A stretch of 64,000 nt of DNA from Streptomyces sp. M41(2017) (lineage in GTDB: Bacteria; Actinomycetota; Actinomycetes; Streptomycetales; Streptomycetaceae), in contig NZ_MWFK01000001.1 in NCBI RefSeq assembly GCF_002078175.1, forward strand, positions 4,960,001-5,024,000, given 5' to 3'. Shown in pieces: positions 1-8,944 of the stretch. The notes under the pieces were generated by a model that made no database searches, was not told the origin of the DNA, and saw nothing but the letters and a program-made list of their open reading frames with translations. Positions within the stretch are counted from its first letter, which is position 1. Each line of letters begins with the position of its first letter. The translations under genes were made by a program, and so were the position numbers.

Positions 1-328
1 ACGCGCCGCTCTCGTCCTCGCCCAGCTCCTCGGCGATCAGCCGTTCGTAGATGGCGCCGCGTGCGCTGCGCCAGTCCCCGACGGCCGGCGAGTACGCCGC
101 GCCGCCCGCCGTCCGGTCGCGGTCCGGGTCACGCGCCTCGACCAGACGGTACGTCCCCTCCGGAACGTGCGCGTCGAGGATGTCGCGGCGCAGCCGGACC
201 AGGTCGGACTTCACCTCGCCCTTGTCCAGGATGAAGAACACGTCCGTGCTCCTCAGCGCCTTGACCGCCTGCAGGGTGAGCTGCTCGGGGTCGCCCGCTC
301 CGATGCCGATGACATGAATCTTTCGCAC
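1..328 (-). CDS. cobF: Precorrin-6A synthase (CobF), N-terminal part
   Basis: This gene runs off the left edge of the window; only about 109 N-terminal residues are present. The start is a GTG (CAC at 326-328) giving V-R-K-I-H-V-I-G-I-G-A-G-D-P, the glycine-rich SAM-binding start of tetrapyrrole methylases. It continues through the stretches LTLQAVKALR and GEVKSDLVRLRRDILDAHVP, which I recognise from actinobacterial CobF. CobF deacetylates and methylates C1 of precorrin-5 in aerobic cobalamin synthesis. The C-terminal part cannot be checked here. Confidence 0.85.
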   Translation of the reverse strand, partial: MRKIHVIGIGAGDPEQLTLQAVKALRSTDVFFILDKGEVKSDLVRLRRDILDAHVPEGTYRLVEARDPDRDRTAGGAAYSPAVGDWRSARGAIYERLIAEELGEDESGA

Positions 329-382
329 CCCCGGAGTCTGCCCCACGCCCGGGACGCCCGGCGCACCGCGTCCGGCTCCGCC

Positions 383-916
383 TCAGCCGGCCCGCCCGCG
401 CAGCCGCGGCGCCGACGCCGCCGCGTCGACCGGGACACCGCCACGCTCCACGGAATCCGCCAACTGCCTTGCCCAGTCGACCAGTTCCGCGAGCCCCAGA
501 TCGTGCGGCCGGGTCCGGCCGGTCTCCGCACCCCACTCCTCGACGGCTCCGGCGCCGCGCCGCAGCAGCCGGGCGCCGCCCGTCGTGTTCCCGCGGGCCG
601 CGTGGGTGAGCCCCACGGCGAGCTGCGCCAGCCCGCGCCAGAGCCCCCGCTCGTCGTCCGGGCCGGACTTCCAGGCGTCCTCGAACACCTCGTGCGCGTG
701 GAAGGGCCGTCCCGCGTCCAGCAGCGTCTGGGCCTCGGAGACCGACTCCCCGGGTGCGCGGACGACGCCCTCGGGCTGCCGCTCCACCCCGGCCGATCCG
801 TACGGCAGGGGGCGGCCGAGGCCGTCGCGGGGCCGCGCGTTGCGCGCCCGGCCCTCGGGGTCCCGGTCACGACTCCCGCTCGACGGTGTCCGTGGTGTCC
901 GTGGTGGTCCGCTCAT
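383..916 (-). CDS. DUF309 family protein
   Basis: This 177-residue protein has the DUF309 hallmark H-x-H-E-V-x-E-x-x-W at about residues 73-82 (FHAHEVFEDAWK), followed by a helical segment with repeated Leu/Ala. DUF309 proteins are small helical proteins of unknown biochemical role, and the conserved His/Glu pattern suggests a metal or active site. The ATG at 916 was chosen because it begins a plausible N-terminus; the frame remains open to 1015, but that extension overlaps the promoter region of the tRNA. The first 60 residues are Arg/Pro-rich and probably disordered. Confidence 0.75.
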   Translation of the reverse strand: MSGPPRTPRTPSSGSRDRDPEGRARNARPRDGLGRPLPYGSAGVERQPEGVVRAPGESVSEAQTLLDAGRPFHAHEVFEDAWKSGPDDERGLWRGLAQLAVGLTHAARGNTTGGARLLRRGAGAVEEWGAETGRTRPHDLGLAELVDWARQLADSVERGGVPVDAAASAPRLRGRAG

Positions 917-1015
917 GATCCGATTGTCCCGCTCTCCGCGCCCTCTGCGGGGCAGCCCCCGACGTGGGGTAAAGTTCTGTTCGCACGATCGCGCGGTCCG
1001 CCGCGCGGGACGCAC

Positions 1016-1089
<74 letters not shown>

Positions 1090-1110
1090 CCAGCTTTCGA
1101 GCAGGTCGGA

Positions 1111-1140
1111 GGCCGTTTTCTCATCCGTGAGAAAACGGCC
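1111..1140 (+). terminator. Terminator of tRNA-Pro copy 1
   Basis: A perfect 13-bp stem (1111-1123 with 1128-1140) with a TCCG loop starts 21 bp after the tRNA. The stem is unusually A/T-rich for this genome because it contains TTTTC/GAAAA. Confidence 0.85.
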
Positions 1141-1184
1141 TTCTCCGTCTCCCGGCCTGCCCGCTTCCCCGCGTCCCGTCGCCG

Positions 1185-1721
1185 CTAGGACAGGCGGCCG
1201 ACGTGGGCCAGCGCCTGCCGCAGCAGCACTCCGTGACCGCCGGGCATCTCGTCCGCGACCATCGCCGACGAGGCCTCCTCCGGACTGAACCAGACCAGGT
1301 CGAGCGCGTCCTGCCGGGGACGGCAGTCGCCGGTCACCGGGACGATGTAGGCCAGGGACACCGCGTGCTGGCGCGGGTCGTGGAAGGGCGTGACGCCGAG
1401 TGTCGGGAAGTACTCGGCCACGGTGAAGGGCTGCAGGGAGGCGGGCACCCGGGGGAGTGCCACGGGGCCGAGGTCCTTCTCCAGGTGGCGCAGCAGCGCG
1501 TCGCGGACCCGCTCGTGGTGCAGCACCCGGCCGGAGACGAGGGTGCGGCTGACCGTCCCGTCCGGACCGATACGGAGCAGGAGCCCGATGTGGGTGACTT
1601 CGCCGTTGTCGTCGACGCGCACCGGGACCGCCTCGACGTACAGGATCGGCATGCGGGCGCGGGCCGATTCCAGTTCGTCGCGGGACAGCCAGCCGGGCGT
1701 GGTTTCGGTCAAGTCAGACAT
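1185..1721 (-). CDS. Nudix-hydrolase-like protein (DUF4916 type), probably lacking a functional Nudix box
   Basis: This 178-residue protein resembles the Streptomyces Nudix-family/DUF4916 proteins (MSDLTETTPGWLSRDEL start, then ILYVEAVPVRVD and IGLLLRIGPDG). The segment where the Nudix box should be (GRVLHHERVRDALLRHLEKDLG) lacks the REUxEE glutamates that bind metal, so hydrolase activity is doubtful. The start is the ATG at 1721; the longer frame upstream overlaps the dioxygenase gene. It stands alone, divergent from the dioxygenase gene. Confidence 0.7.
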   Translation of the reverse strand: MSDLTETTPGWLSRDELESARARMPILYVEAVPVRVDDNGEVTHIGLLLRIGPDGTVSRTLVSGRVLHHERVRDALLRHLEKDLGPVALPRVPASLQPFTVAEYFPTLGVTPFHDPRQHAVSLAYIVPVTGDCRPRQDALDLVWFSPEEASSAMVADEMPGGHGVLLRQALAHVGRLS

Positions 1722-1965
1722 TGCTTGATCATACTTTCCGTGCGTCCGGTGCGTGCGTGTTGCTCGCGTCAACCATGCCTTACGGAAAGGGCGATCATGT
1801 ATCCCCCGGCGTCTCCCGCCTGTGTCGGGACCCCGCGGGCGGCCGTCGCGGGGGCGGGCGGACGGGACACCGACGACGGGTTCGCCGGCTTGCCGGCCCC
1901 GGCGCGGGTGGCCTCGTAGCCTGGGCACCTGCCCGGCAGGACGACCTAGGGACCACGGGAGCGGC

Positions 1966-2901
1966 ATGGCGGAGTACTTCGGCAGGGATGTCGCCACGAA
2001 CGTCGGCGCGGACGTCAGTGCGAGCGTCGGTTCGGACGTCGGTACGGACTTCACGACCGAGATCACCGAAGCGGTCGTCGACAGCTTCGCCGGCACGCCC
2101 GACCCACGATTGCGCGGGCTGCTCGGCGCGCTCACCCGCCATCTCCACGACTTCGTCCGGGAGACGCAGCCGACCATGGAGGAGTGGGAACAGGCCATCG
2201 GCTTCCTGACGGCGACGGGGCACATGTGCACCGACACCCGGCAGGAGTTCATCCTCCTGTCGGACGTGCTCGGTGTCTCCATGCTCGTGGAGACCCTGAA
2301 CGGCCACCGGGACCCGCGTACGACGGAGTCGACCGTCCTCGGCCCGTTCCACATGACGGCGTCGCCGCCGCGTGAACTCGGCGCGGACATCGACCTGATG
2401 GGCACCGGTGAACCGTGCGTGATCGACGGGCAGGTGCTCTCGCGCGACGGGACTCCGCTGCCCGGGGCGGTCCTCGACGTGTGGCAGGCGAACGGGGAGG
2501 GCTTCTACGACGTCCAGCAGCCGGACGTCCAGCCTCCGGGCAACGGGCGCGGACTCTTCACGGCCGACGCCGAGGGCCGCTTCCGGTTCCGCACCTGTGT
2601 GCCGAGCCCGTACCCGATCCCCACCGACGGCCCGGTCGGCGCCCTGCTGGGAGCCACCGCCCGGCACCCCTACCGCCCCGCCCACATCCACTTCATCGCC
2701 TCGGCGGCGGGCCACGCCCCCGTCACCACGCACATCTTCGTGGCGGGCGGCGCGCATCTCGAATCGGATGCCGTCTTCGCCGTCAAGAAGAGCCTCGTAC
2801 AGGACTTCACCCAGACCGACGACCCCTCCCTGGCACGGGAGTTCGGCGTCGCGAACCCGTTCCGGCACGCGCACTTCGACCTCGTACTGGAGCCGGAATG
2901 A
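1966..2901 (+). CDS. Intradiol ring-cleavage dioxygenase (hydroxyquinol 1,2-dioxygenase type)
   Basis: This 311-residue enzyme is predicted to cleave hydroxyquinol or a catechol between the hydroxyls to give maleylacetate or a muconate. The four Fe(III) ligands are visible with the family's spacing: Tyr181 (GFYDVQ), Tyr216 (SPYPIPTDGPVG), His240 and His242 (RPAHIHF). The N-terminal dimerisation helix segment is present. The ATG at 1966 follows GGGAG. Residues 9-28 form a short V-x-x/D-V-x-x low-complexity repeat not typical of the family. The stop overlaps the start of the maleylacetate reductase gene (ATGA), so the two are translationally coupled and form the hydroxyquinol branch. Confidence 0.88.
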   Translation: MAEYFGRDVATNVGADVSASVGSDVGTDFTTEITEAVVDSFAGTPDPRLRGLLGALTRHLHDFVRETQPTMEEWEQAIGFLTATGHMCTDTRQEFILLSDVLGVSMLVETLNGHRDPRTTESTVLGPFHMTASPPRELGADIDLMGTGEPCVIDGQVLSRDGTPLPGAVLDVWQANGEGFYDVQQPDVQPPGNGRGLFTADAEGRFRFRTCVPSPYPIPTDGPVGALLGATARHPYRPAHIHFIASAAGHAPVTTHIFVAGGAHLESDAVFAVKKSLVQDFTQTDDPSLAREFGVANPFRHAHFDLVLEPE

Positions 2902-3992
2902 GCAACCTCCCCCAGAGCCCGCTCGACTTCTCCTACGAGACCCGGCCCGCACGGGTGGTGTTCCGGCCCGGCGCGGCGGTGAGCGCGACGCCCGGCGAGG
3001 CCGCCCGGCTCGGACTGCATCGCGTCCTGGTGATCTGCGGCAGCCGGGGCGAGGCCGTCGCGCGATCGGTGGCGGACGCCCTCGGCGACAGCTGTGCGGG
3101 GGTGCACGCGGGAGCCCGGATGCACGTCCCCGCGGAGGTGGCCGACCGCGCCGTCGAGGCGGCACGGGAGGCGGGCGCGGACGGCTGCGTCGCCGTCGGC
3201 GGCGGCTCGGCGATCGGCCTGGGCAAGGCGGTGGCGCTGCGCACCGGACTGCCGTTGATCGCCGTGCCCACCACCTACTCCGGCTCCGAGATGACGTCCG
3301 TGTGGGGCCTCACCGAGCACGGGGCCAAGCGCACCGGACGCGACCCGTCCGTGCAGCCGCGCTCCGTCGTCTACGACCCCGGACTGACCCTCGCCCTCCC
3401 GGTGCCCCTCTCGGTGACCAGCGGCGTCAACGCCCTCGCGCACGCCGTGGAGGCGCTGTACGCGCCCGACGCGTCCCCGCTCGTCTCCCTGATGGCCGAG
3501 GAAGGCGTCCGCGCGATGACGGGCGCCCTCCGGCGGGTGGCCGAGGCCCCCGGCGACCTGGAGGCGCGCGGACGCGCCCTGTACGGCGCCTGGCTCTGCG
3601 GCGCCTGCCTCGGCGCGACCACCATGGGACTGCACCACAAGCTCTGCCACGTGCTCGGCGGCACCTTCGGTCTGCCGCACGCCGAGACCCACACCGTGGT
3701 CCTGCCCTACGCCCTGGCCTACAACGCGGCCGCCGCGCCGCGGGCGATCACCGCGCTCGCGCGGGCGCTGGACACCGACGACGTGCCGCACGCCCTGCGG
3801 CAGTTCGCGGCAGACCTCGGCGCTCCGCGCACGCTCGCCGAACTCGGCCTGAAGGAGAGCGACCTGAGCCGGGCGGCGGCCGAGGTCGCCACGGAGTCGT
3901 ACCCCAACCCCCGCGAGGTGACGGCCCACGGCGTCCTCGGGCTGCTGACGGCGGCGTACGAGGGCTGGGAGCCGCGGGCCGGGGGCGAGTGA
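2898..3992 (+). CDS. Maleylacetate reductase
   Basis: This 364-residue iron-containing alcohol dehydrogenase family protein should reduce maleylacetate to 3-oxoadipate with NAD(P)H. It shows the nucleotide-binding GGGSAIGLGK (residues 101-110), the TTYSGSEMT stretch (about 125-133) and the C-terminal GLHHKLCHVLGG with metal-binding histidines. The ATG at 2898 overlaps the dioxygenase stop, so the two genes form one unit supplying the beta-ketoadipate pathway from hydroxyquinol-like aromatics. No other pathway gene (hydroxylase or regulator) is adjacent. Confidence 0.88.
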   Translation: MSNLPQSPLDFSYETRPARVVFRPGAAVSATPGEAARLGLHRVLVICGSRGEAVARSVADALGDSCAGVHAGARMHVPAEVADRAVEAAREAGADGCVAVGGGSAIGLGKAVALRTGLPLIAVPTTYSGSEMTSVWGLTEHGAKRTGRDPSVQPRSVVYDPGLTLALPVPLSVTSGVNALAHAVEALYAPDASPLVSLMAEEGVRAMTGALRRVAEAPGDLEARGRALYGAWLCGACLGATTMGLHHKLCHVLGGTFGLPHAETHTVVLPYALAYNAAAAPRAITALARALDTDDVPHALRQFAADLGAPRTLAELGLKESDLSRAAAEVATESYPNPREVTAHGVLGLLTAAYEGWEPRAGGE

Positions 3993-4264
3993 GGGTTCCG
4001 GGGCCCCGGTCGCCGGTCGCGGAGCCGGTCCCGGCGGGACGGTACTTCGGCGACAACTGGGTTGCCGAGTAGGGGAGTTGTGCTGTCGGGGTGTCCGGAT
4101 TACCCCAACAGTCCGTCGTGGAAAACGCATTGGCTGATCCTTCATCGCTCGGACACCCGCGGAGTCTGGCGTTTTCGCCGCACGCCCGGAAAGCTGATCT
4201 GGGCATGCCAACCTGACCGCGTGGTCTGCCCCGCCCCCACGCCGCGGTCGATCTGGAGGACGCA

Positions 4265-5032
4265 GTGAAGAGAAGCTCGCGGATCCGCAAGGTCTCGCTC
4301 ATCCTCGGCAGCGCCGTCGCGCTGGTCGTCGCCTTCCCGGGCATGGCCCTCGCCGACCCGCCCAAGGCCTTGCCCGCGAACGCGGACGGACTGGAGCAGA
4401 CGTTCCAGCCGGCCTTCGACTACGACACCGACGGCTGCTACCCGACGCCCGCCATCGGTCCCGACGGGACGGTCAACGGCGGCCTCAACCCCTCCGGCGC
4501 CCTGAACGGCCAGTGCCGCGACTCCTGGGACCTCGACAACACCAACGGCTACTCCCGCGAGAAGTGCAACAACGGCTGGTGCGCCATCATGTACGGCCTC
4601 TACTTCGAGAAGGACCAGGCGGTCGCGGGCAGCGGCCTCGGCGGACACCGCAACGACTGGGAACACGTCGTGGTGTGGGTCCAGGACAACGAGGCCAAGT
4701 ACGTGTCCACCTCGGCCCACGGAAACTTCAACATCTACGGCCGGGACCAGATCCGCTGGGACGGCACGCACCCCAAGGTCGTCTACCACAAGGACGGCAT
4801 CGGAACGCACTGCTTCCGGCCCGCGAACACCAACGACGAGCCGCCGGAGAACCACCAGCACACCTGGCAGTTCCCGACCCTGGTCGGCTGGAACGGCTAC
4901 CCGGCCGGGCTGCGCGACAAGTTGAGCGCCTACAACTTCGGCAGCGCCGTGTTCGGCCTCAAGGACGGCAACTTCAACGCGCACCTCGTGAAGGCGAAGC
5001 CGGCCGGCATCACCTTCGACCCCAACGCCTGA
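4265..5032 (+). CDS. Secreted NPP1/NLP-family (necrosis-inducing) protein
   Basis: A GTG start at 4265 follows GGAGG. Residues 1-30 are a Sec signal peptide (KRSSRIRK, hydrophobic core, then A-L-A before Asp31). The mature protein carries the NLP family heptapeptide as GHRNDWE (residues 127-133), followed by HVVVW, and four early cysteines (58, 84, 101, 106). NLPs are secreted proteins that, in oomycetes, fungi and some bacteria, bind plant glycosylinositol phosphorylceramide sphingolipids and lyse cells. The canonical heptapeptide is GHRHDWE, so the second His is Asn here, which may weaken metal binding. The 272 bp upstream hold no gene; I see no confident promoter there. Confidence 0.85.
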   Translation: MKRSSRIRKVSLILGSAVALVVAFPGMALADPPKALPANADGLEQTFQPAFDYDTDGCYPTPAIGPDGTVNGGLNPSGALNGQCRDSWDLDNTNGYSREKCNNGWCAIMYGLYFEKDQAVAGSGLGGHRNDWEHVVVWVQDNEAKYVSTSAHGNFNIYGRDQIRWDGTHPKVVYHKDGIGTHCFRPANTNDEPPENHQHTWQFPTLVGWNGYPAGLRDKLSAYNFGSAVFGLKDGNFNAHLVKAKPAGITFDPNA

Positions 5033-5148
5033 CGGGCGGCCCGCCGACCCCCGCTGGGCTGGGACGATGACGGTGCGTGCGGAGGCACCCACCGAGGTGC
5101 GGTAGGGTTCGGATGCGCGATCGCACGGGACACCGGGTGGCGGCGCAT

Positions 5149-5222
<74 letters not shown>

Positions 5223-5236
5223 CTTTACGAAGTCGT

Positions 5237-5278
5237 CGGCCGGAGGCCGTATCGGGTGACCGATACGGCCTCCGGCCG
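5237..5278 (+). terminator. Terminator of tRNA-Pro copy 2
   Basis: A perfect 19-bp stem (5237-5255 with 5260-5278) has a GTGA loop and is followed by TTT. Its sequence is unrelated to the terminator of copy 1. Confidence 0.85.
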
Positions 5279-5312
5279 TTTCCAGGCCCGGCGGGGGCGG
5301 TGCGACCGGGGA

Positions 5313-7034
5313 TCAGCCGCAGTCGAGGACCGTGGTGAGCGCCTCCCGCAGCGCCGCGGCGGGATCCGCGGACCCCTCCTCGGACCGCCAGGCGACGAAC
5401 CCGTCGGGGCGGACCAGCACCGCGCCGTCCCTGGAGACGCCGTGGGCCTGCGCCCACTCCGTGTCGTCCGCGGGCGCCAGTTCGGCCTCGGGCCGGACGC
5501 CCACCCGGTAGGAGTCCAGCGGGACGTCGAGCTCCCGCGCCACGTCCTGGGCCGCGTCGTGCCAGCCGCCGCTGCCGTCCGCCGAGCTGAGCAGCACCAT
5601 GGACCGCTCGTACAGGTCGAGCGTGGAGACCCGCTCGCCCGAGCGGGTCAGCCACTGGTGCGGCGCCCGCGTCCCCGGTTCACCCGTCAGCCGTACACCG
5701 TCGGGCACGACCGGGGCCGCCGGATCGGCGCCCACCACGGCACCCCGCGGGTACCGGTAGGCGAGCGCCACGTTCAGGATCCCGCCCTTCCTGCCGCCGG
5801 GACCCCCGGCACCTCCCGGACGCCCCGGGCCACCGGGTCCACCAGGGCCACCGGCACCGCCCGGGCCGGCCGCCGCGGGGGACGGCGTGTACCCCGGGTG
5901 GCTGTGCTCGACCGAACGCGACGAGGCCCGTGCGCTGGTCGCCTCCGCCACCGGCCGGCGCTCGGCGTCGTACGACGCGAGCAGCCCCGTGCCGGCCCAG
6001 CCGCCGATCACCGCGGACAGTTTCCAGGCCAGGTTGTGGGCGTCCTGGATACCGGTGTTGGAGCCGAACGCGCCGGTCGGGGACATCTCGTGCGCCGAGT
6101 CGCCCGCGAGGAACACCCGCCGGTCCGCGTACCGTTCGGCGACCCGCTCGGCCGCGTGCCAGGCGGCCCGCCCGGTGATCCGCACGTCCAGGTCCGGCAC
6201 GCCCGTCGCCCGCCGGATGTGCTCCACGCACCGCTCGTCGGTGAACTCCTCGATGGTTTCGCCCCGTTCGGGATGCCAGGGGGCGTGGAAGACCCAGTGC
6301 TCCTTGTTGTCGACGGGCAGCAGCGCGCCGTCCGCCTCCGGATCGGTGAGGTAGCAGACGATGAACCGGCGGTCGCCCACGACCTCCGCGAGACCGCGGG
6401 AGGTGAACGTGACGCTCACGTTGTGGAACAGGTCGCCCGGCCCGGTCTGGCCGATGCGGAGCGCCTCACGGACGGGGCTGCGCGGTCCGTCCGCCGCGAC
6501 CAGGTAGTCCGCGCGGATCGTGGTGTGCTCGCCGGTCTCGCGGCTCTTGACCATCGCGGTCACCCCGTCGGGGTCCTGCTCGAACGACATCAGCTCCGTG
6601 GAGAACCGGAGGTCGCCGCCCAGCTCCCGGGCGCTCTCCAGCAGCACCGGCTCCAGATCGTTCTGGCTGCACAGGCACCAGGCGCCGGGGCTGAAGCGGG
6701 CCAGGCCGCCGCCCGGGTCGATCTCCTTGAACAGCCACTCGCCCGCGTCGCCCACCAGGGACGGCGTCTGCAGGATGCCGTGGTTGTCCGCCAGCACCGA
6801 GGCGGCCTCCTCGATGCGCCGCTGCACTCCGGCCGTCCGGAAGAGCTCCATCGTGCGCACGTTGTTGCCGCGCCCGCGCGGATGGTGCGAGGTGCCCGAG
6901 TGACGCTCCACGAGGATGTGCGGTACGCCGAGACGGCCCAGGAAGAGCGAGGTGGAGAGTCCCACCAGCGAGCCGCCGACGATGAGGACGGGCGTGCGGT
7001 GACCGATCTCGCCGGCCCCTTCGAATCGGTTCAT
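5313..7034 (-). CDS. Spore-pigment FAD-dependent hydroxylase (WhiE ORFVIII type)
   Basis: This 573-residue aromatic polyketide hydroxylase has the N-terminal FAD site VGGSLVGLSTS (about residues 19-29), the second FAD motif VFLAGDSAHEMSPTGAFGSNTGIQDAHNLAWKL, and a C-terminal thioredoxin-like domain. In S. coelicolor the whiE ORFVIII hydroxylase gene is divergent from the pigment operon, as here, and its promoter is sigma-F dependent (established knowledge). An unusual collagen-like Gly/Pro tract lies at the junction of the FAD and C-terminal domains (coding DNA about 5796-5873). The ATG at 7034 is preceded by a GGAGG ribosome site. Confidence 0.9.
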   Translation of the reverse strand: MNRFEGAGEIGHRTPVLIVGGSLVGLSTSLFLGRLGVPHILVERHSGTSHHPRGRGNNVRTMELFRTAGVQRRIEEAASVLADNHGILQTPSLVGDAGEWLFKEIDPGGGLARFSPGAWCLCSQNDLEPVLLESARELGGDLRFSTELMSFEQDPDGVTAMVKSRETGEHTTIRADYLVAADGPRSPVREALRIGQTGPGDLFHNVSVTFTSRGLAEVVGDRRFIVCYLTDPEADGALLPVDNKEHWVFHAPWHPERGETIEEFTDERCVEHIRRATGVPDLDVRITGRAAWHAAERVAERYADRRVFLAGDSAHEMSPTGAFGSNTGIQDAHNLAWKLSAVIGGWAGTGLLASYDAERRPVAEATSARASSRSVEHSHPGYTPSPAAAGPGGAGGPGGPGGPGRPGGAGGPGGRKGGILNVALAYRYPRGAVVGADPAAPVVPDGVRLTGEPGTRAPHQWLTRSGERVSTLDLYERSMVLLSSADGSGGWHDAAQDVARELDVPLDSYRVGVRPEAELAPADDTEWAQAHGVSRDGAVLVRPDGFVAWRSEEGSADPAAALREALTTVLDCG

Positions 7035-7269
7035 TGACTGCCTCCAGGCGTCGCCTGCGACGTGGTGGGAGATGACGATGCCGATTCCACGCCCTGTGGG
7101 ACCGGTTCGCGCGTCGGAGGCACCCGGATGGCTCGCCGTTCACTCGTCCGACCCGGCGGGGTCGCGCAGTCGGGAGGTCCCGTCAACGATCGGCTCATGG
7201 CGGCCCCGGCCTTTTCGGACACCGCGGTCGTTCCTCGCTTTCCGTGACCAAGAGGAGAGGTGTGCCGGA

Positions 7270-8394
7270 ATGACCATCTCGGGACGTATCTCGCAGTCGG
7301 CCTTCGACGGCTCCAGGCTTCGGGTGATTCTGCTGCTGGACCTGTACGAAGGGGCCCAGGAGCAGTTCCTCGAGGCGTACGAACTCATGCGCAACCAGGT
7401 CGCCTCGGTGCCCGGTCACATCAGTGACCAGCTGTGCCAGTCGATCGAGAACCCCTCGCAGTGGCTCATCACCAGCGAGTGGGAGAGCGCGCCCCCGTTC
7501 CTCGCCTGGGTGAACAGCGAGGAGCACGTCGAGACGGTACGGCCGATGCACAGCTGCGTCCGGGACACCCGGTCGATGCGCTACAGCATCCTCCGCGAGA
7601 CCCACCCCGCCCAGGACCTCACCGGACAGCCCGCCTCGCCGGCCCCGCAGGTGGAGGCCCGCGTCGGAGACGGCGTCGCCCGCCACGCCCTCACCTTCAC
7701 GGTGAAGCCCGGCTCCGAGTCCAAGGTCGCCGAGCTGCTGGCCGGCTACACGTCGCCGCAGGCCCAGGTCGACGACAACACCCGGCTGCGCCGCACCTCG
7801 CTCTTCATGCACGGCAACCGCGTCGTACGCGCCGTGGAGGTGGAGGGCGACCTCCTCGCCGCGCTGCGCCACGTGGCACGCCAGCCCGAGGTGCGGGCGG
7901 TCGAGGAGGCCATCAACCCGTACCTGGAGCAGGACCGGGACCTGAGCGACCCGGACTCCGCGCGGGTCTTCTTCACCCGGGCGGCGCTGCCCGCCGTGCA
8001 CCACGTGGTCTCCGGCCGCGAGGAGCCCGCGCAGCTGCGGCGGCACGCCCTGTACTACCCGGCACGGCCGGGCTGCGGAACGGAGCTGGCGAAGTTCCTC
8101 TCCCACCAGGACGAGGCGGCGGCCGACGACCAGGGCAGCCCCGTGTACCGCAGCACCGTTTTCCAGCGTGACGACATCGTCGTCCGGCTGATCGACATCG
8201 TGGGCGAGCTCGACCTGGACCCCGTCGCCTCGCTCGGCCTCAAGGGCCCCCAGAAGGCCGCCGAGCTGGAACGCCTGCTCGACGGTGCCGCGATCGGCGT
8301 CGAAGGCGCCCTGTCGACGGAACGCAACACCAACCGTCTGCTGTCGCACGCCGACATGCTGCCCGTCACCGACCGCAGCGCGTCGGACTCCTGA
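7270..8394 (+). CDS. Spore-pigment protein, SchA/CurD-like (WhiE ORFI type)
   Basis: This 374-residue protein is the first gene of the pigment operon. It consists of an N-terminal antibiotic-monooxygenase-like ferredoxin fold (RVILLLDLYEGAQEQFLEAYELMRNQVASVPGHISDQLCQS, about residues 18-58) followed by two more similar segments (ALTFTVKPGSESKVAELLAGY and ALYYPARPGCGTELAKFL), so it looks like three ABM/dabb-type modules. The family is known from the sch, cur and whiE clusters; its chemistry is not established and may be polyketide folding or oxidation. The ATG at 7270 has GAGGAG upstream. The 235-bp divergent intergenic region (7035-7269) must hold both pigment promoters. Confidence 0.85.
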   Translation: MTISGRISQSAFDGSRLRVILLLDLYEGAQEQFLEAYELMRNQVASVPGHISDQLCQSIENPSQWLITSEWESAPPFLAWVNSEEHVETVRPMHSCVRDTRSMRYSILRETHPAQDLTGQPASPAPQVEARVGDGVARHALTFTVKPGSESKVAELLAGYTSPQAQVDDNTRLRRTSLFMHGNRVVRAVEVEGDLLAALRHVARQPEVRAVEEAINPYLEQDRDLSDPDSARVFFTRAALPAVHHVVSGREEPAQLRRHALYYPARPGCGTELAKFLSHQDEAAADDQGSPVYRSTVFQRDDIVVRLIDIVGELDLDPVASLGLKGPQKAAELERLLDGAAIGVEGALSTERNTNRLLSHADMLPVTDRSASDS

Positions 8395-8461
8395 GGGACT
8401 CCACAGCCAGCGTCCGCGGACGTCCCACCCGGCGTCCCCGCCCCACCCGGAGGAACCAAGC

Positions 8462-8944
8462 ATGATCACGAATCATCCACGCATCGTGGACCTGAGCGAG
8501 ACGGAACCCAACCGCAGGCGCGGCGGAGACGTCCGGGCCATGCTCACGCCCGCCACCGCGGGGTCCACCAGCGGCTTCATGGGCCTGGCCATCATGCAGC
8601 CCGGCGAGCGCATCAGCGAGCACTACCACCCGTACTCCGAGGAGTTCGTGTTCGTGGTGAACGGCGCCCTCGAAGTCGACCTGGACGGCGAGGCGTTCGC
8701 GCTCCAGCCCGACCAGGGTCTGCTCATCCCGATCAACATGCGGCACCGCTTCCGCAACGTCGGCGACACCGAGGCCCGCATGGTCTTCCACCTCGGCCCG
8801 CTCGCCCCGCGCCCGAGCCTCGGCCACGTCGACACCGAGGAGACGGACGACACCCAGCCCGCTCCGCGGTTCGCCACCACCGGGCCGGACCTGTCCGCGC
8901 CGGACCACGGACAGGCGTCCGAGCGAAGTGGGGCCATACAGTGA
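8462..8944 (+). CDS. Spore-pigment cupin (WhiE ORFII type)
   Basis: This 160-residue single-domain cupin carries the metal-site motif HYHPYSEE (about residues 53-60) and a later Asn-Met-Arg-His segment (LIPINMRHRF). WhiE ORFII cupins are conserved in spore-pigment loci and are presumed to influence polyketide cyclisation or oxidation. The gene lies 67 bp after the SchA/CurD-like gene and its TGA overlaps the GTG of the KS-alpha gene. The C-terminal 35 residues are a polar tail outside the cupin fold. Confidence 0.85.
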   Translation: MITNHPRIVDLSETEPNRRRGGDVRAMLTPATAGSTSGFMGLAIMQPGERISEHYHPYSEEFVFVVNGALEVDLDGEAFALQPDQGLLIPINMRHRFRNVGDTEARMVFHLGPLAPRPSLGHVDTEETDDTQPAPRFATTGPDLSAPDHGQASERSGAIQ

